Shown: positions 27,133 to 37,000, counted from the stretch's first letter. The stretch: DNA of 64,000 nt from Cohaesibacter haloalkalitolerans (GCF_003574655.1 NZ_QNUM01000002.1:496001-560000), one strand, 5' to 3'. The notes: generated by a model not told the origin, from the sequence alone. Numbers and translations are program-made.

Positions 27133-27582
27133 ATTTGCTCGCGCTTGAATTTTGCAAACAAACTTAATGTCTGAAATTGGGAAGCGGGCTTCTTGAAAGT
27201 CGTTCCTGGCGAATGGCGGCAATGGGCCGCGTTTGCAAAAATCAGGCCTTGATCATCGTTTTGATATGATGATGCATCGCACTCGACCGCTTCGAGCCCA
27301 AACTCGACATTAGAAATGGTTGGGTGTTTGCATGCGTGAAAGAAGTATCTGGAAACCTCGGCCCAGAGCAGTCGATCGCTGGGGGCTACATTCCAGAAGC
27401 CGGTCTACCCATTCCTGACATTCGAACGAAGTGCTGCATTTTGTTGCTTCGGACGCCTGTAGCGTTGAGAGTATCTACATTTTCTGCGGCGCCATTACAT
27501 CTGAGATACCGAAGAAATGTGTGGCAGTTTGTGCCAACCTGCGTGATGCAGAGAATAGGCAAACTCGGCCTGACAATTCGTT
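27133..27582. other. Gene-free gap between the small membrane gene and the reductase cluster
   Basis: No recognisable gene on either strand. Open frames here have no ribosome site or family resemblance and probably arise from decayed DNA. Confidence 0.4.
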
Positions 27583-28422
27583 TCAGAATGTCGAATTCAT
27601 GCTGTTGGGGTGGGGTTGCGTGTTGCCACCGGGTTGGTCGAGACCGGCGATACGTTCAAGATCGTCCTCATCCAACACAAAGTCCCAAATATCCAGATTT
27701 TCACTGAGCCGAGTGGGTGTGGCGGTTTTCGGCAAAGGAACAAGGGCTTGCTGGAGGTGCCACCGGAGGATGACTTGCGCAGCTGTGCGGCCATGCTTTT
27801 TCGCAATCGAACAAATGTCGTGGTCTTGCAGTTCACCGCCCCAGCACCCGCCAAGCGGACTATAGCTCTCGATGGCAATGCCGAGTTTGGCATGATGATC
27901 CCTGATATCCAGTTGCTGGAAATAGGGATGGATTTCAATCTGGTTGACCGAGGGCACAACGCCCGTTTGCCCGATCAACCTGTCAATATGGGCTGATGTG
28001 AAATTGGAAACACCAATGGAGCGAAGCAACCCTTTCGATTGAAACTCGATGAGCGCCTCCCAGGTCTCGACGTAAAGATCCTGCTTCGGCATTGGCCAAT
28101 GGATGAGAAACAGGTCCAGATAGTCCAGTTGCAGCCTTTCGAGGCTTTCGCGGCAGGAACGTATCGCTTTGTCGTACCCCATATGCCTGCCTCGGAGCTT
28201 CGAGGTAACGAACAGCTCTTCTCGGATGAGCCCTGACGCCTTTAATCCTCTGCCGACGCCTTCTTCATTGTCATAGGCCTGCGCCGTGTCGATATGGCGA
28301 TAGCCGACGGTAATCGCCCGGCGCACCAGATCTTCGGCCCTTGCATTCCGGATTTGCCAGACGCCATATCCGACAGTCGGCATGGAGTGGCCATCGTTGA
28401 GAAGAATGGGTTTTGTATCCAT
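27583..28422 (-). CDS. Aldo/keto reductase (2,5-diketogluconate-reductase type)
   Basis: A cytoplasmic NADPH-dependent reductase of 279 aa, reducing aldehydes and keto compounds. The catalytic tetrad is visible as D and Y in HIDTAQAYDNEEGVG, K in FVTSKLRG and H in LFLIHWPMP. IGVSNF, VNQIEIHPYFQQ and LPKTATPTRLSEN (NADPH site) follow. GGAGG lies about 11 bases before the ATG. It is the last gene of a probable operon with the exported cyclophilin-like gene and the second reductase, all read away from a divergent LysR gene. Substrate unknown. Confidence 0.92.
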   Translation of the reverse strand: MDTKPILLNDGHSMPTVGYGVWQIRNARAEDLVRRAITVGYRHIDTAQAYDNEEGVGRGLKASGLIREELFVTSKLRGRHMGYDKAIRSCRESLERLQLDYLDLFLIHWPMPKQDLYVETWEALIEFQSKGLLRSIGVSNFTSAHIDRLIGQTGVVPSVNQIEIHPYFQQLDIRDHHAKLGIAIESYSPLGGCWGGELQDHDICSIAKKHGRTAAQVILRWHLQQALVPLPKTATPTRLSENLDIWDFVLDEDDLERIAGLDQPGGNTQPHPNSMNSTF

Positions 28423-28524
28423 TGGATTGAATGACCTCCAAAAAGCCTTGAAATTACCCAGTGCAGTTTGGCCTTTCGCGTCACGCGTTCCAACACGTCA
28501 GCTCGAAAGGCCAAGGCGGCAAGA

Positions 28525-28998
28525 TTACTTTACATCCAAAGTGACCGGAGCATTGTCCGGGATGGCGGCCAGCTGTTCGATGCTGGCGTCGATCTTGCCG
28601 AGCGGAACCTTGCCCGACCAATAACCGATCGGGCCATAGTAGAGGGCGATCCAGCGACCGGGATGATAATAGCCAACCTCGGGGAACAATGGCTCGTCCC
28701 CCCGTGGAGCACCTTCCATGGAGAGCGCATTGTTGAGCCGGATGAGTTTTTCGTCATAGCCGGCATAGTCTTCCGCCTTCAGCTTCAGAGGCAATTTTGA
28801 GAGCAGGTCTTTTGCTGTCGGGTTGTCATAGAGGCTGACCGTGAAGGCGCTTGTACCAACATGCAGCACAAGCGTTTCGCCACTCAATTTGCGAAGATCG
28901 GCGTTGTTTGTACCCTTGCTGCCGCTTTGTGCGGCAAATGCCTGAACAAGGGCAAGGGACAGCGCGGCGAAGACGACGAGGATAAATTTCTTTTTCAT
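28525..28998 (-). CDS. Exported cyclophilin-like fold protein
   Basis: A 157-aa protein with a signal peptide (KKFILVVFAALSLALVQAF, cleaved near AFAAQ) and one cyclophilin-like beta-barrel domain of the Cyclophil_like2 type. Hallmarks are a LHVGTSAFTVSLYDNPTAKD start, SKLPLKLKAEDYAG, EVGYYHPGRWIALYYGPIGY and KVPLGKI. It lacks the prolyl isomerase active-site residues, so it is not expected to be an isomerase. A paralogue lies at 40597-41064. Members frequently sit beside LysR and oxidoreductase genes; their task is unknown. Confidence 0.85.
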   Translation of the reverse strand: MKKKFILVVFAALSLALVQAFAAQSGSKGTNNADLRKLSGETLVLHVGTSAFTVSLYDNPTAKDLLSKLPLKLKAEDYAGYDEKLIRLNNALSMEGAPRGDEPLFPEVGYYHPGRWIALYYGPIGYWSGKVPLGKIDASIEQLAAIPDNAPVTLDVK

Positions 28999-29042
28999 GT
29001 GAGGGTCCTTTCAAATCCATCTCAAGGCGTTGTCGGGCAGCA

Positions 29043-29936
29043 TCAATCCTGAGCGATGAGCGTGCCGTCTGCCAGAAGCTTGCCACCATAGACGGGGAAC
29101 AGGCTCGCCTCGCCGTAGTTCCTGATCCGCTCGGCCTGCTTCAAAGCATCCATGTCAGCATCTGATATCTCGAAATCGATAAGAGCGTTGGTGCGCATGT
29201 GATCCGGATTGGCGGTTTTCGGAAGCGGCAACATGCCCAGCTGCAGGCAGTAGCGGATGCAGAGCTGGGGAACACTGACGCCATAGTTAGCGGCCATTTG
29301 GGAGAGCATGCCGTTCTGCAGGATCTGGCCATGCGCAACCGGAGAATAGGCCTCCACTAGGATGTCTTTGCTTTGGCAGTATGTAATCAGATCAAAGGGC
29401 GTGTTGCTGACATGGGCCAGAATCTGGTTGACCATCGGCTTGACCGAGCCATTGTTGAGAAGATTGTCAAGATCCGGCTCATCAAAGTTGGAGACACCGA
29501 TGGCACGCAGTTTGCCCGCCGAATAGGCCTCTTCCAATGCCCGCCATGCTTCCAGATTGCCTTCGAAGAACCGATCCCCGCCACGGAAATCGGTCCAAGG
29601 CTGAGGGCTGTGAATGATCATCAGGTCAATATGGTCAAGGCCCAGTGCGGAAAGGGAGCCATCGATCGCGGCCTTTGCCTCGGCGTATGTCTTGATGGCG
29701 GCTTCCAGCTTTGTCGTGATAAACAGCTGATCGCGGGCAACACCGCAGGTGCGAATGCCTTCTCCCACGCCGCGTTCATTCATATAGCCTTGGGCGGTGT
29801 CGAAATGGCGATATCCGATTTCGGCTGCCGCTCGCACGGCAGCGGGTGCGTCGCTCTCTTCGATCATCCATGTGCCAAGACCAAGCTTGGGGATCTCGAC
29901 ACCATTGGAAAGAGTGAATGCTTCGTTGAGGATCAT
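29043..29936 (-). CDS. Aldo/keto reductase, second copy
   Basis: A 297-aa NADPH-dependent reductase starting at MILNEAFTLSNGVEIPKLGL, with AAAGGA before the ATG; a 17-codon extension is unlikely. The tetrad appears as HFDTAQGYMNERGVG, FITTKLEA and LMIIHSPQPW, and IGVSNFDEPD and LPKTANPDHMRTN follow. In the third motif the usual H-W-P is H-S-P. It is distinct from the copy at 27.6 kb. It is first in the operon and divergent from the LysR gene at 30108. Confidence 0.92.
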   Translation of the reverse strand: MILNEAFTLSNGVEIPKLGLGTWMIEESDAPAAVRAAAEIGYRHFDTAQGYMNERGVGEGIRTCGVARDQLFITTKLEAAIKTYAEAKAAIDGSLSALGLDHIDLMIIHSPQPWTDFRGGDRFFEGNLEAWRALEEAYSAGKLRAIGVSNFDEPDLDNLLNNGSVKPMVNQILAHVSNTPFDLITYCQSKDILVEAYSPVAHGQILQNGMLSQMAANYGVSVPQLCIRYCLQLGMLPLPKTANPDHMRTNALIDFEISDADMDALKQAERIRNYGEASLFPVYGGKLLADGTLIAQD

Positions 29937-30020
29937 ATTCCAGTCCTTTCCCGTTTTGCCGCGGCATCTCCTGCTCGTCCGGAGCAACGGTCATCCTGTC
30001 GGCAACTGTAGTTCGTGCCC

Positions 30021-30052
30021 CTAATCTAGCTCCGCTTGATCATTGTGATTAG
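30021..30052. promoter_or_regulatory. CTAATC/GATTAG inverted pair in the divergent reductase/LysR promoter
   Basis: CTAATC (30021-30026) and GATTAG (30047-30052) face each other across 20 bases in the gap between the reductase operon and its LysR gene. A similar CTAAT/ATTAG pair lies at 39166-39184 before another LysR gene. It is a probable operator. Confidence 0.4.
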
Positions 30053-30107
30053 ATGGCATAATCTGCATGAACTTATGGATAATTAATAATAATGGCTGGA
30101 GGTTCCC

Positions 30108-31004
30108 TTGGATCGCAAGGACCTGAATGACATGCTTCTGTTCATGGCGGTTGCTGAAGAGCGCAGCTTCACGAGGGCCGCGGCGCGGTTGGGTGTGTCG
30201 CAATCCACCCTCAGTCACACGATCAGGGATCTTGAAAGCCGACTGGGCATCCGCCTTCTGGCCCGTACGACACGCAACGTCACACCGACAGAAGAAGGAG
30301 AGCGCCTGCTGAGGTCTCTGGCGCCCCGCATTGAGGAGATCGATGCCGAGGTCGAGTCCCTGAAGATCCAGAAAGGAAGAATGGCTGGCACGGTTCGCCT
30401 GACCTTGTCCGAGGATGCTCTGCAGAGCGTGGTCTGGCCCAAGCTGCAACCGGTTCTCCAGCAACATCCTGAACTGCGCGTCGAATTCTACAATGACAAC
30501 GGGTTTCGCAATATCGTCGAGGATCGACTAGACGCTGGTGTTCGTCTAGGAGAGAGCGTGGATCAGGACATGATCGGGGTGAGGATCGGTCCGGATTGGC
30601 GCCTTGTTGCCGTCGCATCCCCCAGTTATCTCAGCCGCAATCCGGCTCCTCTGCATCCAAGGGATCTGCTCAATCACGTTTGCATCAATCATCGCCAGCG
30701 CCCGGAAATCAGCAGCTATGCTTGGGAATTCGAAAAAGATGGTCAGGAGCTGTGTGTTCAGGTAGAGGGGCAGTTGAGCTTCAACTCCTCGATCGCGATG
30801 ACCGAAGCGGCAAAAAAAGGCTTCGGCATTGCCTATCTGCCGGAGCATGCGGTGCAGGCGCTGCTTTCATCGGGCGATCTGGTGTTGCTCCTTGATGAAT
30901 GGTCTCCCAAATTCAGCGGCTATCATCTCTACTATCCAAGCAGGAAGCAGAATTCGGCGGCTTTCCGGCTGGTGGTAGATACGCTGAAAACGCCGCGAGC
31001 TTGA
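30108..31004 (+). CDS. LysR-family regulator (YafC/CrgA-like)
   Basis: A 298-aa LysR protein. The winged HTH is at residues 7-66 (FTRAAARLGVSQSTLSHTIR), followed by the effector domain with LRVEFYNDNGFRNIVEDRLD. It starts at TTG, supported by GGAGG 5 bases before it and by the family's usual length. It is divergent from the aldo/keto reductase operon and most likely activates it. It is closely similar in layout to the LysR proteins at 31.2 and 38.2 kb. Confidence 0.92.
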   Translation: MDRKDLNDMLLFMAVAEERSFTRAAARLGVSQSTLSHTIRDLESRLGIRLLARTTRNVTPTEEGERLLRSLAPRIEEIDAEVESLKIQKGRMAGTVRLTLSEDALQSVVWPKLQPVLQQHPELRVEFYNDNGFRNIVEDRLDAGVRLGESVDQDMIGVRIGPDWRLVAVASPSYLSRNPAPLHPRDLLNHVCINHRQRPEISSYAWEFEKDGQELCVQVEGQLSFNSSIAMTEAAKKGFGIAYLPEHAVQALLSSGDLVLLLDEWSPKFSGYHLYYPSRKQNSAAFRLVVDTLKTPRA

Positions 31005-31230
31005 CGTCAGCAAACGCTCATTCAGGCAGTGATTTGTAATTGCGATCCAAAGTTGTCTTCCACCAGTTACCGAAAGCTCCGAAGAGATTTGCCCACACTT
31101 GCCGTTTGAACGAAACGCAGCATTTTCGGTGACAAGATGGCAAACAGACGAGCTAACCAGCCTTTTGCTGATCAAGTAACAGATAAAGGCCTTTTTGCGC
31201 TAGCCAGCATTCGATGAGCAGTGAAAGCCG

Positions 31231-32169
31231 TCATTCATTTGTCGGCATTTCCCAGCTTTGCTGCCTCATGAGAACCGTACTCTGGGCCTTGAGCCTGTCG
31301 ATGAGGAGGCGCAGGGCGGAGCTCATCTGTCGCCGGCTGGAATAGAACAAATGATAGCCTTCAAACGGCGGGCACCAGTCGTCAAGCAGGCGTACCAGAC
31401 TGCCTGTTCTCAACTCGTCCCTCACCTCCGTCTCGGTCACATATGCGATACCATGTCCTTCCTTTGCCGCACGAATTGCCATGTCGCTATCGTTGAAGAC
31501 AAAAGAGCCGGAAACGCGCACGACAAGTTCTTCTTGATCCTTTTCAAATTCCCATTCGTAGATGGCAGCGTTGGGCCCAAAGCGGTGATTGATGCAGATA
31601 TGGCTCGCAAGGTCACGGGGATGTTCTGGTGGCTCTCTGTCCTTGAGATAGCCGGGAGATGCAACAGCCGCTATTCGGACAGGAGGGCTGATGCGCACCG
31701 AAATCATATCCCTGGCAACAAATTCACCCAACCGGACCCCAGCATCAAACCGGTCCTCGGTCAGGTCATTCAGGCGAGAATCCAGATTGAGCTCGATTTC
31801 GATTTCCGGATAGTCTCTTGCAATTTCAGAGAGTACCGGCCACAACAATGTCTTAGCAATCGGTTTGCTGGCCGTCAGACGGACAAGGCCGCGGGGCGCG
31901 TCTCCGAGAGATCGCAGCTCCTCGATCCGGGCGTCGATCTGCTCCATTCCCGGCCGCAGGGTGGACAACAATTTTTCACCGGCATCAGTCAATGAGATAC
32001 GGCGCGAGGTTCGGTTCATCAACTTGATGCCGATGGAAGCCTCCAGTCGCCTGATTGTATGGCTCACGGCCGACTGGGATACACCGAGCCGGGCGGCTGC
32101 GCGTGTAAAATTTGCTTCTTCAGACGCAACCAGAAATACGGCCAAATCCCCGAGATCTTCTTTTCTCAT
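31231..32169 (-). CDS. LysR-family regulator
   Basis: A 312-aa LysR regulator with the HTH in FTRAAARLGVSQSAVSHTIR, then ASIGIKLMNRTSRRISL and a typical effector domain (IEIELNLDSRLNDLTEDRFD). GGAGGG precedes the ATG. It is divergent from the MFS exporter gene at 32326 (156-base gap) and probably regulates it. Confidence 0.92.
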   Translation of the reverse strand: MRKEDLGDLAVFLVASEEANFTRAAARLGVSQSAVSHTIRRLEASIGIKLMNRTSRRISLTDAGEKLLSTLRPGMEQIDARIEELRSLGDAPRGLVRLTASKPIAKTLLWPVLSEIARDYPEIEIELNLDSRLNDLTEDRFDAGVRLGEFVARDMISVRISPPVRIAAVASPGYLKDREPPEHPRDLASHICINHRFGPNAAIYEWEFEKDQEELVVRVSGSFVFNDSDMAIRAAKEGHGIAYVTETEVRDELRTGSLVRLLDDWCPPFEGYHLFYSSRRQMSSALRLLIDRLKAQSTVLMRQQSWEMPTNE

Positions 32170-32325
32170 TCATACCCTCCGTTCAGAACATGACGATAGT
32201 CCAGACGATTAAACAAGTCACCTCTCTATCCATTAATCAAATTCATCGTTTCGATGCGGTTGGCGCTACTGTTCAACGCTCCAGGAACCCTCTAGCAAAA
32301 GTGCTTCAAGGAAAGAGAGAGAGAA

Positions 32326-33507
32326 ATGAACAAAGCGGTTCCAGCAAATCAGAACAGTGTGGCAAGCAGCGTGTCCGGGGCAGTCCTTTCGATGTCCCTT
32401 TGTGTTGCCATGCTCATTGCATCCGAATTCATGCCTGCCAGCCTGCTTACGCCGATTGCAGATGGTCTTGCCGTTACAGAGGGTCAGGCCGGTCAGGCCA
32501 TATCGATCAGTGGCCTGTTTGCGGTCGTCGCCAGTCTTCTGACGACCACTCTTGCAGGAAATCTGAACCGCAAGTGGATATTGATTGCAATGACGGCGAT
32601 CATGTTCGTTTCTCTGGTTGCAATAGCTCTTGCCCCCGATTTTCCGGTTCTCATTTTTGCCCGTGCATTGCTTGGTATAACCATTGGCGGCTTCTGGTCC
32701 CTGGGGACTTCGGTCATCATGCGTCTGGTCCCTGCCGAGCGGGTCTCTTCGGCTTTGGCGGTCATGTATGCAGGCCAGGCAATGGCGGCAGCTTTTGCAG
32801 CGCCCGTTGGCAGCTATCTTGGGGCCATCATCGGTTGGCGCGGCGTTTTCTGGCTACTGGCCCCCATCGTTGCCATCGATCTCATCTGGCAGATAGCCAC
32901 CCTGCCCTCGATGCCCGCCGGTGCCAGAATGTCTCCAGCGACGTTTGTCAGAATCTTGGGACGCCGTCATTTCCTGAATGGTATCGTTGCAGCCATTGTC
33001 GCCTATATCGGTGCGTTTTCAATGTTCACCTACCTGAGACCCTTTCTTGAAAATACTGTGCAGGTAGATGTACAGACACTGTCCTTGCTTTTTCTTGTGC
33101 TTGGCTGTTGCGGCTTTTTAGGCACATGGCTGGGTGGCAGGTTTTCGGGGAAACATGTCATTCGACTGTTGCAGATACAGCCTCTCGTCATGTCGCTTAG
33201 TTCAGTTGGCCTTATCATATTTGATCAAAGCATTCTGGCCGTCGGTCTGCTGCTGGCGATATGGGGTACCGCCAACACCATGATGTCAATTAGCTGGATG
33301 GCCTGGTTGGCGCAAACAATGGAAGACCAGCCGGAAGCCGCAGGAAGCCTGATTGTGGCGGCGATTCAAAGCGCAATCATGCTCGGTGCCATGATTGGCG
33401 GAACCCTGTTCGACCACTTTGGAATAGGCGTCACATTTTGTGGAAGCGCAGCAATTTCACTCGTTGCATTGTTCTTGATCGGAAGTGGCAGACGGCTGAC
33501 GGGATAA
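32326..33507 (+). CDS. MFS efflux transporter (DHA1, AraJ/NepI-like)
   Basis: A 393-aa inner-membrane drug/proton-antiporter-type exporter with 12 predicted membrane helices. The motif-A-like loop is AGNLNRKWILI, and PVGSYLGAIIGWRGVFW holds motif C (residues about 160-180). Its closest look-alikes are the arabinose and purine-ribonucleoside efflux pumps (AraJ, NepI). It is divergent from a LysR gene. Substrate unknown, perhaps a small polar toxicant handled by the neighbouring reductases. Confidence 0.88.
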   Translation: MNKAVPANQNSVASSVSGAVLSMSLCVAMLIASEFMPASLLTPIADGLAVTEGQAGQAISISGLFAVVASLLTTTLAGNLNRKWILIAMTAIMFVSLVAIALAPDFPVLIFARALLGITIGGFWSLGTSVIMRLVPAERVSSALAVMYAGQAMAAAFAAPVGSYLGAIIGWRGVFWLLAPIVAIDLIWQIATLPSMPAGARMSPATFVRILGRRHFLNGIVAAIVAYIGAFSMFTYLRPFLENTVQVDVQTLSLLFLVLGCCGFLGTWLGGRFSGKHVIRLLQIQPLVMSLSSVGLIIFDQSILAVGLLLAIWGTANTMMSISWMAWLAQTMEDQPEAAGSLIVAAIQSAIMLGAMIGGTLFDHFGIGVTFCGSAAISLVALFLIGSGRRLTG

Positions 33508-33642
33508 TCCGCATCTGCGAGTGAGTGGAGATGATGCGGGCAAAGCGTTCGCAGCCGATGCTGTCAGCCATATGGACCTCGGCTCGGCCGGCGATCATGA
33601 CAGGCGTCTTTCCGCCGCGTTCGGGTGACCGTTTCGTTGAAT

Positions 33643-33664
33643 GGTGCCCGCTGCCGCGGGCACC
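33643..33664. terminator. Hairpin between the convergent MFS and hydrolase genes
   Basis: A 9-bp stem GGTGCCCGC / GCGGGCACC with loop TGCC. It lies just before the stop of the minus-strand hydrolase and after the MFS stop. There is no T-run, so the strength is uncertain. Confidence 0.5.
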
Positions 33665-33678
33665 ACAGTCTGGCAGGC

Positions 33679-34776
33679 CTAGGCGACCAGATGCTCACTG
33701 AAGAAGCTCTCCAGTTTGTCGAACGGGATGAAATCAAGCCCATCGTATAGATCCGTGTGGTTGGCACCCGGAATGATCATCAGCTCTTTCGGCTCCGCCG
33801 CATTGGCAAAGGCTGTTTCGCTGAAATAGCGGGAATGAGCCTTCTCACCGTGAATGAACAGCACAGGGCGCGGCGAGATTTCCGCGATATAGGTCAGAAT
33901 GGGCATGTTCATGAAAGACAAAGGTGTCGTGAGGGTCCACGACCCATTCGAGTTGACGGATCTTTCGTGAAACCCACGAGGCTTTTTGTAGTAGTCGGCA
34001 TATTCCACCACAAACTGTGGCTCGCCACCCTTCAGCTCAAGGGATACCGGACCATAGGCCGGGCTGCCTTTTTCCGCATCCTGCCAACGCTGCTGGCTCA
34101 ACTGTTCCAGGTTCTGGGTGCGCTGTTCCAGCGTGACACTGTCATTGTAGCCCTTGGACATGACGCGGGTCATGTCATACATCGTGCTTGCCACCACTGC
34201 CTTGACGCGCTTGTCGACGGCAACAGCATTCAATGCCATGCCACCAAATCCACAAATGCCGATGATGCCGATCCGCTCACGATCAACGAAGGACTGCAGG
34301 CCAAGGCAATCAACGGCGGCGCTGAAGTCTTCGGTATTGATGTCGGGAGAGGCAATGTTGCGCGGCTCGCCGCTACTTTCCCCGGTGTAGGATGGGTCAA
34401 AGGCCAGCGTCACAAAGCCACGCTCTGCCATGGTCTGGGCATATAGGCCAGATGACTGTTCCTTGACAGCGCCGAACGGTCCGCTGACAGCAATCGCAGC
34501 AAACTTCTTTCCATCTCTGTTCCTTGGCAAATAGAGATCACCGGCCAGCGTGATGCCATAACGGTTTTTGAAGCTGACTTTCTGATGATCGACTTTTTCA
34601 CTCTTCGGGAAAGTCTTGTCCCATTCCTCTGACATAGTTTGTGCCTTTACGCTTGAACTGTTAAAAATCGACGCCGCACCAAGGGCTGCGACACCTGCTC
34701 CCGTCAACTTGAGAAGGTCCCGGCGACCTGTGTTGACATTATCCTCAGCGCGAGGCCGAGAAGGCTTTCTGCTCAT
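33679..34776 (-). CDS. Tat-exported alpha/beta hydrolase (dienelactone-hydrolase-like), copy 1
   Basis: A 365-aa hydrolase with a twin-arginine signal (TGRRDLLKLTGAGVAALG). The core has the nucleophile elbow GIIGICGFGG, with Cys where most relatives have Ser, an acidic residue in FIHGEKAHSR and the His in GANHTDLYDG. It belongs with the YcjY/dienelactone-hydrolase type. AAAGGAG precedes the ATG. Two further copies lie at 34971 and 41182. Substrate unknown. Confidence 0.85.
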   Translation of the reverse strand: MSRKPSRPRAEDNVNTGRRDLLKLTGAGVAALGAASIFNSSSVKAQTMSEEWDKTFPKSEKVDHQKVSFKNRYGITLAGDLYLPRNRDGKKFAAIAVSGPFGAVKEQSSGLYAQTMAERGFVTLAFDPSYTGESSGEPRNIASPDINTEDFSAAVDCLGLQSFVDRERIGIIGICGFGGMALNAVAVDKRVKAVVASTMYDMTRVMSKGYNDSVTLEQRTQNLEQLSQQRWQDAEKGSPAYGPVSLELKGGEPQFVVEYADYYKKPRGFHERSVNSNGSWTLTTPLSFMNMPILTYIAEISPRPVLFIHGEKAHSRYFSETAFANAAEPKELMIIPGANHTDLYDGLDFIPFDKLESFFSEHLVA

Positions 34777-34970
34777 CGATTATCTCCTTTGGGAAACATG
34801 CGCGAGTTGGTTTTGGTTGCTGGATTACCTACAACAATATGGCCAGGACCTCGGGAGACAGTAGGGTCTAGATACTACTTCCAACCATGAATCCAGTTCA
34901 TGATCGGCTGATCTGGACCCCACTGTGCAAAGATGCCACCGCTGCAAAACGCACCGCGCCCATCTGGTCC

Positions 34971-36068
34971 CTACAGATTGCTCTCAAAAAACGCATTGAG
35001 TTTGTCGAAGGGGATCAAGTCGGTTCTGTCATAAAGATCAACATGGTTTGCCTCGGCAACCACAAGAAGCTCCTTGGGTTCTGCAGCCAGCGCATGTGCA
35101 GCTTTTATAAGTTCCAGCGAAATTGCATTCTCACCAGCAAGGAAAAGTATCGGCCGGGGGGAGATTTTCTCGATATCATTCAAAGGATAGAAATTGAGAA
35201 AACGATTGTTGCTGGACAATGTCGGCCGAGTGATGGTCACATCCGTAGCTCCTTTGGGCACAACCTTGCCACGGGATGTTCGGTAGAATTCGTAGAAGTC
35301 GCGCTGGAACTGCGGGGTCTCTTCAGTAACTTCAAGGACTGTTCCGCCGGTATAGTCTGTCTGCCCACCTGCAAATTCTATCATCCGCTGCTCAACGGAT
35401 GCTCTGGTCATCGCCAGCCACTGTTCGGGATCCTGTACCATCATCCGGGTGGCACCGCCCATATCGATCATGCTTGCCGTAGCAATCGCCTTGATACGGG
35501 GATCAATCTTTGCAGCTGCAATGGCAAAACCACCGCTGGCGCAGACACCAATTGCACCGATGCGTTCAGGATCGACAAAATCAAGCGATGACAGATAGTC
35601 GGCCGCTGCACTGAAGGCTTCAGCATAGGCATCCGGTGCCACAAGGTTTCGTGGCTCACCTTCACTCTCTCCCCAGTAAGGCAGATCGAGAGCCAAGGTC
35701 ACATAGCCATATTCAGCCATTTTCGTTGCATAGAGCGTGGCGGCCTGCTCCTTGACGGCCCCCATCGGATGTCCGACAATGATTGCAGGCGCCGGTCCTT
35801 CGGGATTAGCGTCCTTTGGACGAATAAGATTGGCGGCCACCGTCTGCTTGTATTGGTTCTGAAAAGTCACTTTCTGTAGTGTCACAGCGTCGCTTTTGTA
35901 AAAATTGTCTGCACCTTTGGTCATGTCTTGCGCCTTTGCTTTTGTATGAGTAAGGGCCATTCCTGTCGTGAGGGCTACGGCACTGGCACCTCCAGTTTTG
36001 AGAAGATTGCGGCGGCTGATTTGGCCTGGGCTGCCCACCGCAAGTGCGTTGTTGTTGTCACTCGTCAA
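34971..36068 (-). CDS. Tat-exported alpha/beta hydrolase, copy 2
   Basis: A 365-aa protein, starting at a TTG that has AGGAG seven bases ahead; longer frames reach upstream but lack a ribosome site. It has a Tat signal (ISRRNLLKTGGASAVALTTG), the elbow GAIGVCASGG, the acid in FLAGENAISL, and EANHVDLYDRTDLIPFDK at the His. It is closer to copy 1 than to the Sec-type copy 3. It lies downstream of the DUF1330 and quinone-reductase genes on the same strand and may be part of that operon. Confidence 0.85.
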   Translation of the reverse strand: MTSDNNNALAVGSPGQISRRNLLKTGGASAVALTTGMALTHTKAKAQDMTKGADNFYKSDAVTLQKVTFQNQYKQTVAANLIRPKDANPEGPAPAIIVGHPMGAVKEQAATLYATKMAEYGYVTLALDLPYWGESEGEPRNLVAPDAYAEAFSAAADYLSSLDFVDPERIGAIGVCASGGFAIAAAKIDPRIKAIATASMIDMGGATRMMVQDPEQWLAMTRASVEQRMIEFAGGQTDYTGGTVLEVTEETPQFQRDFYEFYRTSRGKVVPKGATDVTITRPTLSSNNRFLNFYPLNDIEKISPRPILFLAGENAISLELIKAAHALAAEPKELLVVAEANHVDLYDRTDLIPFDKLNAFFESNL

Positions 36069-36111
36069 TTTTTCTCTCCTCGTATTTGAAACTCTAGTTT
36101 GGCAGTAATGC

Positions 36112-36405
36112 TCACAGTCCCTCGACGAAATATGACCTGTTGTCTGCGGCTGCGAGACGATGCCTGAGGATCTCCTGATAAGCGGGAGAGGCATACCAGG
36201 ATCGGGCCTCTTCCATGCTCGAGAACTTCAACATGACCACCTTGCCGTTGGGTTCTGCTCCTTCCAGAGGCACGACCTGACCGCCATTGGCCAATGCCTC
36301 CACGGCATAGGAAGCAATGGTCGCGCCGACATTCTCGAGATAGGGTTTCAGGCGCTCTTCATCGTGAATGGCTATTTCAAGAACAAAATAGGCTGGTGTG
36401 CTCAT
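36112..36405 (-). CDS. DUF1330 protein
   Basis: A 97-aa protein of the ferredoxin-like dimeric alpha/beta-barrel type (DUF1330), with MSTPAYFVLEIAIHD at the start and the conserved VMLKFSSMEEARSWYASPAY near the end. The start follows AAGG at about 9 bases. It lies between the quinone reductase and hydrolase copy 2 on the same strand. Members often accompany redox enzymes of cyclic compounds; the exact reaction is unknown. Confidence 0.85.
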   Translation of the reverse strand: MSTPAYFVLEIAIHDEERLKPYLENVGATIASYAVEALANGGQVVPLEGAEPNGKVVMLKFSSMEEARSWYASPAYQEILRHRLAAADNRSYFVEGL

Positions 36406-36430
36406 AGGGCTGACCTTTCCCTGCATTGTT

Positions 36431-37000
36431 TCACACGGCAAGCTTGCGGATCAGGGACATCAGCCTGTCGGCATGATTGTGGGCCCTGGCTTCCACTTCA
36501 GCCTTGTCATTGTCGTTGCTGACGCCCGGCACGAACATCATGCTGTTGCAACAGATCGGCTCTTGCAGATCCATTCCGCAAAGAGTAGCCGTCTGACGCA
36601 AGGGGGGAAGGAATTCCTCTACTGTGTAGTTCATCGGCTGACCGTGATTGTAGGCCTCAAGGCTTGCTCCTGTGGTGAAGGACAGGATCAGCTTTTTGCC
36701 ATGCAGCTTGTCGCCGCCGATGCCATGGGCGAAACCGAAGACGAGCACGTCATCGACCCACTTTTTGAGGAGAGCCGGAAGGGCATACCAGTGGAAAGGA
36801 AACTGCCAGATGATGACGTCGGCCGAAACCAGAGCTGCCTGTTCTGCAGCCACATCGATGTTGAAGCCCGGATAGAGACGATCGAGATACCGCGTCTCGA
36901 TAGTGGTGCCCGCCTCCCCCTGCAAATCACCCAAGATGGTGCTGTTTGCGAGTGATGCCTCCAGATTGGGATGGCCAGAAATGACGAGAATCTTTGTCAT
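36431..37000 (-). CDS. NAD(P)H quinone oxidoreductase, MdaB/KefF-type flavodoxin-like
   Basis: A 189-aa FMN/FAD-binding flavodoxin-fold enzyme. It reads ILVISGHPNLEASLANSTIL at the N-terminus, then the catalytic-site region WQFPFHWYALPALLKKWVDD and TTGASLEAYNH. This pattern places it with NQO/MdaB/KefF quinone reductases, which do two-electron reduction of quinones. The start was taken at ATG TM (AGGA upstream) rather than 17 codons earlier. It is divergent from the LysR gene at 37126. Confidence 0.88.
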   Translation of the reverse strand: MTKILVISGHPNLEASLANSTILGDLQGEAGTTIETRYLDRLYPGFNIDVAAEQAALVSADVIIWQFPFHWYALPALLKKWVDDVLVFGFAHGIGGDKLHGKKLILSFTTGASLEAYNHGQPMNYTVEEFLPPLRQTATLCGMDLQEPICCNSMMFVPGVSNDNDKAEVEARAHNHADRLMSLIRKLAV